A model generated the notes under the pieces. It was not told the DNA's origin. It saw only the letters and a program-made list of their open reading frames with translations, and did no database searches. DNA of 64,000 nucleotides from Cerioporus squamosus (lineage: Eukaryota > Basidiomycota > Agaricomycetes > Polyporales > Polyporaceae), in the NCBI GenBank assembly GCA_022592435.1, contig JABYQS010000022.1:124001-188000 (forward strand). The letters are read 5' to 3'. The position numbers and the translations under genes were made by a program. Positions 1-10,464 of this stretch are shown piece after piece. Numbering within the stretch: the stretch's first letter is position 1; each line of letters opens with the position of its first letter.

Positions 1-735
1 GTGGTGAAGCCTGGGGAAGTTATCGCCATATGATCGGGCGGGTCCCCGAAGCGCACGACGTGGAGGCTCTTCCCTCTTGCAGTGAAATCGCATGGTGAGA
101 CTACGAAGGTTTGGCATGTGGAGGCCAAGGAAGCGGTGGACCGCAGGCAGGTTTTTGGCTTTGAATAGCAGATAGAGTGACGAGAGACGGGTAAGTTGAG
201 AGGGGTCCACCACGGCCAGATTTCGTCCATGAAGCGACAGTCCGTGCATGTTCGGTGCAGAACGCGCCAGGAATACAGTGAGCATCGAGACTGCTTGAGG
301 ATCGCCCTTGCGGATAATGTACATCTTCGGAGCTCCGAGAAACTCGGCCCAGAACTTCGGGAGACCGATGATGAAGGACCTCCATATGCGGCAGACGTGG
401 ATAGCGCGGATATCGCTCCGAGTCGCGGGCTGAATATGGGAGAAGACCTCCTGTAAGAGCTCGTTTGGCAGCTTCACGTGGATAAGAGCGGCGGCATTGC
501 GGATGAAGATAAGGTCGAGCATCGCTCCACGAAGTCGTTTGATCTCGGTGCGACGCTCGACAGTGGATGCCTTCCGTAGCATGCGGTCGACGTCTGCATG
601 GAACCGCTCCGCCATCGCGGAAGTCTCTCTCTGAATTTGAGGCGGATTGAGAGCAGTGAATGGTGCAAGCTCGTCGTCTCGGAGCGACCAGTCAGCCTTG
701 CAGACCTGGGAGTGGAGGGTGATCGCTCGCTCCAT
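1..735 (-). CDS. F-box protein, 3' part outside the window
   Basis: An open frame runs from an ATG at 735 leftward to base 1 without a stop, so the C-terminus is outside the window. After about 65 residues of charged N-terminal helix comes an F-box (LPNELLQEVFSHIQP, then IRAIHVCRIWRSFIIGLPKFW). A leucine-rich stretch follows (LTRLSSLYLLF, HMPNLRSLTMRF, DNFPRLHH). In this family the F-box binds Skp1 of an SCF ubiquitin ligase and the repeats choose the substrate; the substrate here is unknown. A second in-frame ATG lies at 615, but the upstream one gives continuous coding sequence. The same layout recurs in the F-box genes at 47705-48982 and 51863-53410, so this is one expanded paralogous group. 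Confidence 0.8.
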   Translation of the reverse strand, partial: MERAITLHSQVCKADWSLRDDELAPFTALNPPQIQRETSAMAERFHADVDRMLRKASTVERRTEIKRLRGAMLDLIFIRNAAALIHVKLPNELLQEVFSHIQPATRSDIRAIHVCRIWRSFIIGLPKFWAEFLGAPKMYIIRKGDPQAVSMLTVFLARSAPNMHGLSLHGRNLAVVDPSQLTRLSSLYLLFKAKNLPAVHRFLGLHMPNLRSLTMRFHCKREEPPRRALRGPARSYGDNFPRLHH

Positions 736-1217
736 GATCTGATACAGACACGGTCAGGATACCTGCTACTCTGATACGTGGCGACTTACCATGTAATGGG
801 AACCTCAAGTCGCACTCCGGGGAGAGATGGTGGTAGTACGAGACAGAGGGGGACAAAGTTACGGTTGCTTGGGGCTCTTGACGTCCGCTGAGCTAATGAA
901 CCTTATCATCAGTAGATTTGAGTTAGGGCTCTTTCTGTTACCCATCTCACAACCGGGTGTTGTGCAGATTCAACACGGACTCCCGCTCTGCAAGTCGTAG
1001 AGCGATTAGAATACTTGTGCGATACCGATGCATATGTTTGATATTCCCGAATACCTTGAGCCTACAGCCGCAACCCTCGTTGGATGCTGAATACTAGACC
1101 GATATTCCAAGTTTGTTCCTAGCCATCGCCGCTTGAGCAGTACAAATGACATTCACCCGCACTTCTATATACTTGACTCGAGGGCGCGGACTCGAAGGAG
1201 TGTCGGTGCATGTCCCT
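736..1217. other. intergenic, nothing recognised
   Basis: About 480 bp between the F-box start and the 3' end of the S8 protease. I see no coding frame, RNA gene or repeat; it should hold the F-box promoter and the protease 3' UTR. Confidence 0.5.
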
Positions 1218-3210
1218 CTACTGCTCGTTGCGCGCGAGCTTATTGACCGTCCCGAGAGCTGGGAGACGTGGAGGGCTCGAGGTTAGGAAAGCCCGAAGCG
1301 ATGCATCATCAATGATTACTCACGAATGTTGCTGAGAATGCCCTTGAGGGAGAGCTGGTCCAGCTTCTGCGCCATGTTCGCGGGGAAGAGATTTCCGCCG
1401 GCGGTGATGTAGGTTCCAATGATGCCCGAAACGTGAGGAGCGGCCTGTGACAGATTTGTGAGTGAGTGAATGATTGCTTCGAACACTCATCGTTAGATCA
1501 AGTACGTACCATTGAAGTGCCTGAAGTGCCTGACATGACTGCAAGGCTCTGCGACGTAAGTTCATATGAGAACTCAGACAGCGACAGAATGATGAGGACA
1601 CTGACGGTCGAGTTCGGATACCAAGACTGATGATTTTCACTCCGAGGGCGAAGATATCGAGGACCGGGCCCCAGTTCGAGTCGACCCAGCGCGCATCCGC
1701 GATGTTACTCGCGCCCACAGTAATCACGGTGGGCTCACGTGCGGGACTGATGACGGAGGCATCGATGTTGTCGTTCCCAGCGGCGACCTAGTCAACTTTG
1801 CAGTTTGTATCAAGACGATCGGGGAAAAGGTGAGAGGCACTCTCACCACTGTATGCACCCCTGTGGCAACAAGCTGATGTTTTCCATGAGTTATTGAGGA
1901 GGAAGTAAACGCGGGTATGTAGGGTGAACGTACCCCAGCAGCAGCAGCGTCCACAGCAACTGAAGCTGAGCCACCAAGGCTCAGATTGGCCACCGAAGGC
2001 CTCCCTGTCTGCGGAGCGGCTAATGCAACCCAGTTCATGCCTGCGATTCTAGAGTTTATCAAGTCAAAATTGGTATGGACGATGCTGAAGGTTACGGGGT
2101 CTCACATATCGGAGTTCGAACCAAAGCTGCTCGGGGGGTGCTCATATCAGCATGAATTATCGATGCCGCTCCCAAAGACTCGCCCTGAATCAGCCAGAAC
2201 TTTGACTGCAACGAGTCTTGCTCGCTTGGAGACGCCGTAAGTTGTACTGCCAGCAATCCTGCTGAACACGTTGTGAGTACTCCTCGAAGCGTACGAGGTA
2301 GGCAGTTTTACGCAACGTGGGTACCGTGACCATTCCCGTCTGCATTCTGGGTCGGAGAGGATCAGCGTGGGATCAGCAGCAGCGATACGGTGAGAGCTCT
2401 GGATCTCAGCTCACCTGGTAGGGTCCGAAGGTCGCGCCCCAAACTGCACGCCCGCCGAAGTCATTCTATTTTGTAGCGCACACGTCATGACACTCGCTGA
2501 GTACAAAGCTTTAGTACATACGTGCGCGAGGTAGATACCAGTATCTTGTGAAAGGAGGTGGGGTCAGACCTCCGATTAAACGGGTAAGGAGAAGGCATCT
2601 CACCGATGATGAAAATGTCCACGCCGAACCCGGCGCTGTTATCGAACCTGAAGGTATAGTTGAGGTCGTATGGGTTCTGATTGATGAGTCGTGGGTTCTG
2701 GCTGATCCGTTGCAAGCCCCACGGCGCATTGTTCCTATGATGCTTCAGTTAGCTCTGACTATGACTATGAGACGATCGTTCACGCACTGGAAGACGGTCG
2801 CCGAGGTGTGGGCTATCCCGTCTTCCTCAATATAGTCGACGTCCGGATTGGCACGAAGCGCATTGAGTGCGTCGGTTTCGAACGTGCCTAAGCTATGACC
2901 GAAGCGATTGTCAAAACAACGTATCTAGGTGACTGAATGGCTCATATTTATCGCCTCACTCACCGGCATAGCCATGGAACACGTTGGTCTGCCAGTCCCG
3001 GTAGACGACGTTACTAGTAGCGTTATGGTTAGTATCAAGCCACGCGAGGTGATCGGTCTTCGAGACGTCGTCCTTCAGCTTGACGACGTACGAGTTAGGG
3101 TTCGTCGGGCCGTCGTACTTCAGGACCGACTTGAGTTCCACGCTGGGGGCGGCGAGAGCAAGGGTCGACAGAAGTGCCACCGCCGCAGTGACAGCAGAGA
3201 ATATGCGCAT
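1218..3210 (-). CDS. Proteinase-K-like subtilase (S8A), secreted, 14 exons
   Basis: Fourteen exons join in phase to 403 codons: 3210-2964, 2887-2788, 2734-2604, 2544-2522, 2465-2415, 2346-2312, 2258-2184, 2126-2106, 2048-1934, 1873-1847, 1787-1602, 1548-1510, 1444-1324, 1258-1218. The protein starts with a signal peptide ([20 protein letters not shown]), then an I9 propeptide, then the peptidase. The triad is visible: Asp in [11 protein letters not shown], His in [10 protein letters not shown], Ser in [15 protein letters not shown]; the oxyanion Asn is in VVAAGNDN. Length is normal for fungal proteinase-K homologues. It probably degrades extracellular protein. Oddities: exons of only 21, 23 and 27 nt, one GC-AG intron (donor at 2183), and a duplicated Gly-Thr-Ser at the catalytic serine. 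The exact junctions around 1601 and 1548 are the least certain. Confidence 0.85.
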
Positions 3211-3985
3211 GATGAAGTGACTGTCGTAGAAGGGTCAGGAGAGGCCGGAGGCTGTCTGCAAGAGTATCGGGGCACTGAGGTAGCAGGGAATGTACGAATG
3301 TCTTTTATACCTACTTGATTGTCGGCGCTGGGGTCACTAATATCAGAAGACATCATTCATACTTTCAAGAATAGAGCACGACCCACCACGAAGCGAAGTC
3401 GAGCTCAGTGAGATACGTAGTCCGAATGTTCCCTTCAGTTCCATCCATGGACGTGTGGCCTTGAATGAGCACCTCGATCGCATGTGCGTAAAAGGCGGTA
3501 CGAATAGTCATCCATGAGAGGTCAGACGAGCTTGAAGCACCATGAGTGACTCGGTACTACGTAGGGCAATCCTACCTGCTATAATCACACAAGCTACGAG
3601 TCGTAGTACGATCTGAGTACGACGGTACGTGCGTCAGCTACCACGGCCAATATGCGACTGAAATAATGAGCGCAGCCATAGATGCTTTGACTTGCTGCAT
3701 GCAGCTCCCTACGGCATCCATGCGGTGCGCTCCGTGCAGAGCGGTCGTTGATCAGCGTCGCTGTCGTCGTCGTCGCCGCCGTCGGATTCATCGTTGCCAT
3801 CGTTGAGAGCAAGTGTGAAGGTCCGACGCGCGCTTGCGGTCTGTGCCACAGCTTGCCTCATGACCACACCCTCCTCTCCATCTTCGACCTCGACGCCGAC
3901 CTCGACGCCGGCACGATCGATGCCACGGACGATACAGTAAATCCTGGACGCGGCAGTCTCGACGATACGGACGACATCGACTACT
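3211..3985. other. divergent intergenic region, S8 protease / HMG-CoA lyase
   Basis: About 775 bp separate the two divergent ATGs. It holds the protease TATA box. A simple GAC/GAT-rich stretch lies at about 3885-3985 just before the lyase ATG. Open frames across it (for example 3748-4113) look compositional, not coding. Confidence 0.5.
3302..3309 (-). promoter_or_regulatory. TATA box of the S8 protease gene
   Basis: On the minus strand the sequence reads TATAAAAG about 95 bp upstream of the protease ATG at 3210, a normal distance for a fungal TATA element. Confidence 0.55.
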
Positions 3986-5281
3986 ATGCTAGCACGACGC
4001 CTTCTTCAGTTCCGCCCAGTTCTCGCCGCACTGCGGAGTCGCACTTACGCGACGGAAGCCCGCGAACGCGTCAGGATCGTCGAAGTTGGACCACGGGATG
4101 GGCTGCAGAATGAGTCCGCGGTCATTTCACCAGCGGTGAAGGCGGAGCTCATCAACCGACTCACGGAAGCCGGGATGGACATCATCGAGTCTGGGAGTTT
4201 CGTCAGCCCGAAGTGGGTCCCTCAGGTGAGTACGCAATCTTGAGTTCGGGTGATGGAGTGGCAGGACGTCAATCTTGCATGCGATGGATTGGTGGGAGGA
4301 GGGCGTGCATGGGCAGGATAGAGCGAGGGCTGACGATATACATACGCAGATGGCGGGCACAGCGGAGGTGCTGAAGACGATGCAGCGGCGGAAGGGTCTC
4401 CACTACCCGGTCTTAGTCCCCAACCTCAAAGGCCTCGAGATCCTGCTCGACCTCCTCTCCGAGCAGTCTGCATCCGAGGTCCCCTACACGGACGAGATCG
4501 CCGTTTTCACCGCCGCAACAGACGCGTTTGCGAAGGCGAACACGAACTGCACGGTCGCAGAGTCCTTGCAGCGCTTGGAGGCGGTCACTAAACGTGCGAC
4601 GAAGGAAGGCTTGCGTGTTCGAGGGTACGTCTCCCGTGTGCAGCGCCCAAGCTCTCACTGACGCTGTGCATAGGTACGTGAGTGTCGTGATTGACTGTCC
4701 GTACTCCGGCAAGGTCGACCCCGTCAAGGTGAAGGAGGTCACTCAAGCCCTCCTAGACATGGGCTGCTACGAAGTCAGCTTGGGGGACACCGTCGGCACC
4801 GGGAACCCGACGACGGTCGCGAAGATGCTCCACACGGTCCTCGGTGGTGGCATCCCGGCCTCCGTGCTCGCTGTACGGATTTCTTGCCCACATGTCCACG
4901 ACCCTAGCTGACCCCTTCTTTCAGGGCCACTACCACGACACGTACGGCATGGGTGTCTCGAACATCCTGACGTCGCTCGAGCACGGTCTTCGGACATTCG
5001 ACTCCTCTGTCGGGGGTTTGGGCGGCTGCCCCTACTCTCCCGGGGCGACCGGAAACGTAGCCACGGAAGATGTTCTTTATGCCTTCCGTGGGAGCCGGTA
5101 CGCGACGCCTGGGGACCTCAACGCGATCGCGGAGGTCGGGACGTGGATCTCGAAGGCGCTAAACCGCACGAACTCGAGTCGTGTGGGGAAGGCGCTCGAG
5201 GCGCGGCGGGCGAGGGAGCAGCTTGAGAAGGAGAGGGAGAGGGATGGGGGGTCGGCGGAGAGCATTTCTGCCAAGTTGTGA
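3986..5281 (+). CDS. Hydroxymethylglutaryl-CoA lyase
   Basis: Cleaves HMG-CoA to acetyl-CoA and acetoacetate, the last step of leucine catabolism. Four exons in phase: 3986-4225, 4350-4624, 4674-4872, 4925-5281, giving 356 aa. Residues 1-25 are Arg-rich and lack acidic residues until residue 24, as expected for a mitochondrial presequence. The DRE-TIM metallolyase barrel follows: GPRDGLQNE (metal-binding Asp38), GHYHDTYG (metal-binding His240 and His242), and the lyase signature ending [15 protein letters not shown] with the catalytic Cys273. The tail is charged and low-complexity and ends in Ala-Lys-Leu, a PTS1-like tripeptide. Homocitrate and isopropylmalate synthases share the barrel, but the signature cysteine loop is specific to the lyase. 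Confidence 0.95.
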
Positions 5282-7018
5282 AGGTGCGTGACCTGATCGT
5301 GTTCCGCGTGTCCAGAGGTTGACCTCATGCATCGCTTCAGCCTCAGGGGAAGAGGTGTTGAGTCCTTCTACACCACTTCATGTCTCAGCTCGCTGTCAAT
5401 CATTGTATGCTCAAAAACATCCATCGTCGCAGTTGCCGTGACCATGGCCTCTCGGAGAGGTACGCACTGCGCGCGCGACGATCTTGCATCGCGGTGTATG
5501 CAAAGAGAAGCAGAACTGCGCCGTCAGTCCCGTCCAGCTTCCATTGACCGATTCACACCCAGCATGGTACATACACTTCATGGTACGCATATGCGAGAAG
5601 GCCACTGAGCGCGTTGCTAGTTGGAACGCCTTCTCTGCTTCTTCGTGGCATGGATTGTCGCTTGTGAGAGGTTCGGGAATGGATGGGACCAATCACCGTG
5701 GTTTCCCAGCATGAAGACGTGGGACTCTCCTTCGTTTGTGGCCGTCGGGAACACGTTATACGTCCGCGCTATGGGGATGCAGTTCATCGGACCCCAACCG
5801 GACCCGCGGCGGAGCTTTGTAGCGTCGGCGACTGGCGCGCGCCTCCGATGCACAGCCTCCCATAATACCGGCAGTTGATCTATACTATCAGTTCACCAGT
5901 AATGAAAAAAACGGCTTCGTACTTGACTATCTCTCCCGTCCCTTACCCGATTTCTATCGGACCTTCACAGATCGATTCCGAGCTGTCTTGAGTACCTGTG
6001 ACTGATTTTTGGAAGCGAGAGGATGGGATAGGAGGTGAAGCGAGGGCGGACACTGAATCGCAACAGCAATGAAAACTCCTGAGCCCTCGGGTCACGCATT
6101 TGTCACGGGCGCTGAGGCGGCATCTTTGAGCTCCGACTCGGATGAGCCCGCGTGCGCGCGGTGTCGTGTCGTCGAAGGAGGCCGGCAAACCTCAACTTCA
6201 GACTCCGACAGGCCTCGGTGGCTGACTGTCACGCTCGCAGACCTCCTCCCTCCTACAGCATCCTCATCTCCCTCAATCCTCTCGGAAATTTCGCACAAGC
6301 ACGCCTCAGGGTACGTCTCTATGCTGGCAAAGTTTCGCCGGCTCCGGATGAGCAAATCGCCCAGCCGAAGGCCATCAGCGCTTCGTACGACTGACTCGCC
6401 CACTTCGTACTTAAATATCTCCACACTCCCTGGACGGAATTTTACGCTGATTTCATGAGTGGATAGAGGAGATGCAAGAGATTCAGGAACACAAAATTTT
6501 CTGGGAAGTGCTTGAGAAGTCGTGGAGATAGACCCAATTTTTCACTTCTGTTGCAACTTTTGGGATTTTTCATTACTGGTGCAGGCATAGTAGGTGTAGC
6601 GCAGACCTGACTTGACTGAGTTTGAAATTGACTTACTATATTTGGTAGCAAGTAACTCAAGTAAACAATCAGCCACCCGATGTTCGTACTTGAATTCCCG
6701 CTTCGTTTCCGCAGTGTTTGAGCTCAAAAAAAGGCCAAGGGGTAGACAGAGTATGTACCAACACAATGAGGGTATTGGTGTAGGACGGGATTTTGGGCAG
6801 GAGGGGGAACAATTAATTCCTGGTCGCACTGCTGATAGATAGGCGCTCAGCACATCATACAGGCTTGCGAGCCTCTCCTGCATGGTGTCGTGCCATAAAT
6901 CACACCTGAGACTGTACAAATACATGCATAAGAGCTTATGAAGAGGTTTGTTACGCAGGTGAAGCCCACAAAAATGCACCAAATCTGCACGAGCGCGCCC
7001 TGTACCGCTGTTGTGCAA

Positions 7019-7041
7019 TTCCCGGCGCGTTAGCGCCGGAA
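7019..7041. repeat. short GC-rich hairpin
   Basis: CCGGCGC and GCGCCGG form a 7-bp inverted repeat around a GTTA loop, with flanking TTC/GAA extending it after one unpaired base. No adjacent gene or T-tract suggests a function. Confidence 0.5.
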
Positions 7042-7170
7042 AGAAAAATCGGTCAACCTCCCAAGTACCTCAGAAAGACGCAGATAATAGCGTCTAACGT
7101 GCCCGAAGTGTCACTGAAATAATTTTCATTGAGGGGAGCCATAGAGAGCCTGCACGGCCTACGGCTGTGA

Positions 7171-7200
7171 ATTAATTTAATTAATTTCAATTAATTTCCG
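7171..7200. repeat. ATTAATT-rich tract
   Basis: Repeated AATTAATTT units (three or four overlapping) form an AT island in otherwise GC-rich sequence. It could be remnant transposon sequence or a DNA-unwinding element; nothing decides between them. Confidence 0.4.
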
Positions 7201-7677
7201 AGGCGCCGCTACGCCTATAGCTCAAGTGCCATAATACCTCCTCCACCACGATGTGAATCGAGCACTGGGCGACCTGCCGCATGCATTACCTTCAGCTCGT
7301 CCTTCTCGCCCGTCTTCTGCGCGACTACAACTCTGCTGCGCACCTGCTGTGATTGTAGCAGCTTGCTTGACCGGCTTTTCGTACCGGCTTCGACTCTCCC
7401 GGTCCATAACTCAAGTACTCACCCCTCGCCCCCGTTGCTCAAGTCGGGAGCCCGCCTGGAGCTGTGCCCGTAGGCTGGTGTCGCACACTCACGGCACCAC
7501 GGGTTCAAGCCCGCCGTAAAGACTTGCCGCCAATGGCAGAGGTACGTTACTCATTACAATCTTATTCAAATGCAGTCCTAGACGTATACACCATCTCGAT
7601 CACATGCCACTGGTTCACAGTACACATGCATGACCACTGGATTCAGGAGGGCCTGGTATGGGACGTCAGAACCATTG

Positions 7678-8875
7678 CTACACGCTCTGCGCCTTGTTTA
7701 CACACCTGGGGTAGACCCCGACCCTTCCGTGGTCGGGGCGTGCTGACTTCACTTCGTCGGTCCACAGTTTCTTGCCAACGTTGATACGCTCGCGCACATC
7801 TTTCAAATGGGCATCCTCGATGTCGATATGCCCACTTGCCACTGCGAACATCATGAATGTGGCAAGCAGAGGTCTGGCGTCGAGCGTATACCACTTGGAC
7901 ATGATAAGTGAACGTCCGTCCTTGACAAAGAAGACCTGCAACTTTCCGCAAGTTAGCACGCCTATACCCGGTTTATCTGGTGTAAGGCGGGACGCCATTT
8001 GAGCCCAGATCTATGTTATGCAGTCAGTGGATATGCAGATCCTTGGGTTCAATGGACCGTACTTGGATGAACATCCTCGTCTGATGGTCGTCCTTTGTCT
8101 GGGATGGGTCGCTCGGCCATAAGAATCTCATTGTACGCAAGTGAGACCTTATCACTGCCTTGCCTGGCTCCATTAACGCGGAGAACTTCGCCTTGAGCAT
8201 GGCAGGCGGTGCCTTGACCTCCATCACGGCTCCAATGTGCAGTTGCGCAGGGTCGTCTCCTTTGTCTCCTTCGCGGATGATCAAGGTGGCGTCGGGGATG
8301 ATCTTGCGCTGCGTCGCCGACGCTACGTGGGGAACTCGTGGTTCGTTGTAGAAGCCGAGGTCGCCAGAGGGCAGGCATCGTAACACTGCAAGAGCAGGTT
8401 TGAATATCATCATTTGGCACCAAGTCACAACGTCCGTCTCGGAGTTTATGACCCGGGGCGCAAGCGATGCAGCGGTGTGGGGTATGGCGTGAGCTCCGAA
8501 CAGGTTGTGATCATGTATCTCTGCTGCATTGAACCTGAGCGGCTTCAGAAGCTGTTCTGCTTGCTTCATGAGCCTCGCGAAGATCTCCGGATAGTAGACA
8601 ACTACTTCGAGCTTCTCCTTGACTCCGAGTTCACTCTCAGTTGTGTCCTTTGTGCCAATCAGAGCATCCGCATCGTAGACGATGGGAAATGGTGGCAGCA
8701 CCGCACTCAGAAGATCTTGCGCATGTCGGAAGTTAAATTGCTTTCCATCTACCATCGTCGCCGCCACATTGCATCACTACATCTTGTCATTCAAGTGAGG
8801 AAGTGGAGGCTTACCAACAGGAAAAGGATACCTGTTGTCACGTTCAGCAACGTACGCCTCATTGGGCTCGGCCAT
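7678..8875 (-). CDS. PD-(D/E)XK nuclease-like protein, fungal accessory family
   Basis: Three exons in phase (8875-8815, 8748-8063, 8010-7678) encode about 359 aa. I do not recognise a named family with certainty. The central part has a PD-(D/E)XK arrangement: IPDATLII, then about 20 residues, then AVMEVKAP, matching the Asp and Glu-x-Lys of restriction-endonuclease-fold domains. The segment SETDVVTWCQMMIFKPAL resembles SEQDVVQLCLSTTFRPAL in the gene at 16565-17415, so the two are paralogues. The third exon (LTCGKLQVFFVKDGRSLIMS) looks like the end of the nuclease-like domain. In related fungal proteins such a domain can precede a kinase-like domain; here none follows in the same gene. Nuclease activity is inferred from motif spacing only. 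Confidence 0.6.
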
Positions 8876-9712
8876 GGGGGAAGATATGCTTAGTAACTTC
8901 GAAGTCGTTCTACGGCTTCCTGTTGTTATTCTCAGTGACAGGTCAGGGCGGCCAAGGTCGGACTTGTGGCTTACCCGGTTTTCTTGCTAGTCTTAGTGTG
9001 AAATCACTGAGTTGTCACTGAATTATCTGGCTTGTTCGGCGACGGTGCAGCGCTATGTTGGAAGATTGGAAGCTTTAGTCCTCTGCAATGCAGGAGATGT
9101 AAGTGCGTACTGGGCTGTGGACTGGCTGGATTGGTGGTGGGTAATACGAGGCTGAGGTTCAGTAGCCTATATATGCAATTTAGCAGAACCGAGAGCGGTG
9201 GCGATCGGTCGACGACGATTGCATTTCTATCCGCCATGAGCATGATGTCTACATGGGCTCCTAGCCCGGAGTATACACTATGGCGCAGAGATGATGATTT
9301 CTGAGCACGCCGCAACCATCAGATGCATCTCTATCATTCCATACACACTTCATTTGATGGTTGTCTGTAGCACGGGGCAAGGAGCAGCAGGATATCATTC
9401 CAAGTTATGATGTGGTATGTAATGATCAATATAAACCGTCTCGGGCCAGCACGCCCTTTATCATATGACGGGTCCCCGGTTGAGTTCTACATGTCCATTG
9501 TCACAGCTCTCCATCACCGGGCTCGCAGATGTATCAGTGCGCATTCCGTACAATCAGGTTGTTGAGCAATGACTCAGTGCGACAGCTCGCTGGTTTGCTT
9601 CTTGATATACCTCAGGTGAAGTGGCTATATAGGACTTCGCCCGGTACACAATCAGTGTGAACCATCCCTCGCAGCCCTTAGCCTCTCATGACCTCCCTCC
9701 TCTTCCAAATAT
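8876..9712. other. divergent intergenic region
   Basis: About 840 bp between the start of the nuclease-like gene and the first coding-like sequence of the kinase-like gene on the other strand. It presumably holds both promoters and an unresolved 5' exon of the kinase-like gene. Nothing else recognised. Confidence 0.4.
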
Positions 9713-10464
9713 TTTGACACTCTGGAATCCATCCGAGCAGAACTGCAAGGACATTCCTCTTGCTACTCTTGCGCTTCAGTGGAGAAGCCACGACTTGAAT
9801 GTTCCGAGACCATCACTGCGAAGATATTGCATCGTGTCTGCAAATTGGAAGATGACTTGAAGAATGCGCACCTCTTCAAGGTGCAGCTCTCAGTCTCCGG
9901 CGAACAACACCCCCACTTCCCACGCACCGTCTTCTGCACCGTTGCTTGGGGAACTCCCTCCGTTGAACTCCTTCACACTGAAGAAAGGTTTTACCAAGAG
10001 AAGCTCACACCAGTGCAGGGTAATGTGGTTCCATCTGCATTCGGAGCATTCCACGGGCTGCTCCAAGGCAAAGTTGCTCGTGTCTTCGTGTTTGAAGACT
10101 GTGGAAAACCCTGCGAGAACCTGCACAGACTATCGAACGAGCAGAGGTGATTCTCCTGCTAGTGTCAGATGTATTGTGCACAGAACAGTGGCTGATTCTG
10201 TATGTAGGACCCTGCTTTTCGAAGCAATAATCTCCATCCACAAGTGCGGGGTGAAATATGGGGATCCCAAGCATGAGGAGATATTCCTCAACCAAGATCA
10301 AGGGCTCAAATTGATCGACTTCAGACGCACGAAGTCTCACAACAGGCAGTGCGTTCACGACCCCGCAGACTCTCTCAAGGGAGAATGGACCTTTGTCAAG
10401 CCCAAGAATTTCTGCAATGAGATCTTCGAATGGAAGCAAATTATTCTTATGATGGGCCCGACAG
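9713..10464 (+). CDS. protein-kinase-like gene, ends unresolved
   Basis: Two exons join in phase: about 9713-10146, with its 5' end open and no in-frame ATG seen, and 10208-10464. The first carries a kinase N-lobe-like segment (FKVQLSVSGEQ, then an aspartate-rich hinge FVFEDCGKPCENLH). The second carries the counterpart of the catalytic loop, SIHKCGVKYGDPKHEEIFLN, and of the DFG motif, KLIDFRRTKSH. Family members usually read His-Gly-Asp plus Asn in the first and Asp-Phe-Gly/Ala in the second, so His is Tyr, Asn is replaced, and DFG is DFR. A further exon to a TAG at 10591-10593 is possible, but the phase does not fit. The gene may be a pseudokinase or decaying. Confidence 0.5.

Larger units (their letters stand above)
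5282..7677. other. 2.4-kb intergenic stretch, no supported gene
   Basis: No frame here shows family similarity. A 129-codon frame starts at an ATG at 6069, but its composition is simple and I do not call it. The decamer cttcgtactt or close variants recur (about 5913, 6395, 6680). A short perfect hairpin (7019-7041) and an ATTAATT-rich tract (7171-7200) lie near the right end. The region may hold old transposon sequence. Confidence 0.45.

Noticed and set aside
2101..2190. premature stop and broken intron in the S8 protease
   Set aside because: An apparent TGA in the read-through frame disappears when a GC-AG intron (2183-2127) is used; phase and family sequence then fit perfectly.
2888..2963. 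frame mismatch after the I9 propeptide exon
   Set aside because: Using the later acceptor at 2888 instead of the one near 2925 restores phase, giving [15 protein letters not shown].
6069..6458. 129-codon plus-strand frame with ATG
   Set aside because: Ser/Arg-rich and low-complexity, with an equally open antisense frame; no evidence of selection.
6542..7018. 158-codon minus-strand frame
   Set aside because: No ATG at the start, no recognisable motif and simple composition; too weak to call.
7480..7530. tRNA-like T-loop (GGGTTCAAGCCC)
   Set aside because: A T-arm-like sequence is present, but no D-arm, anticodon arm or matching acceptor stem can be drawn around it.
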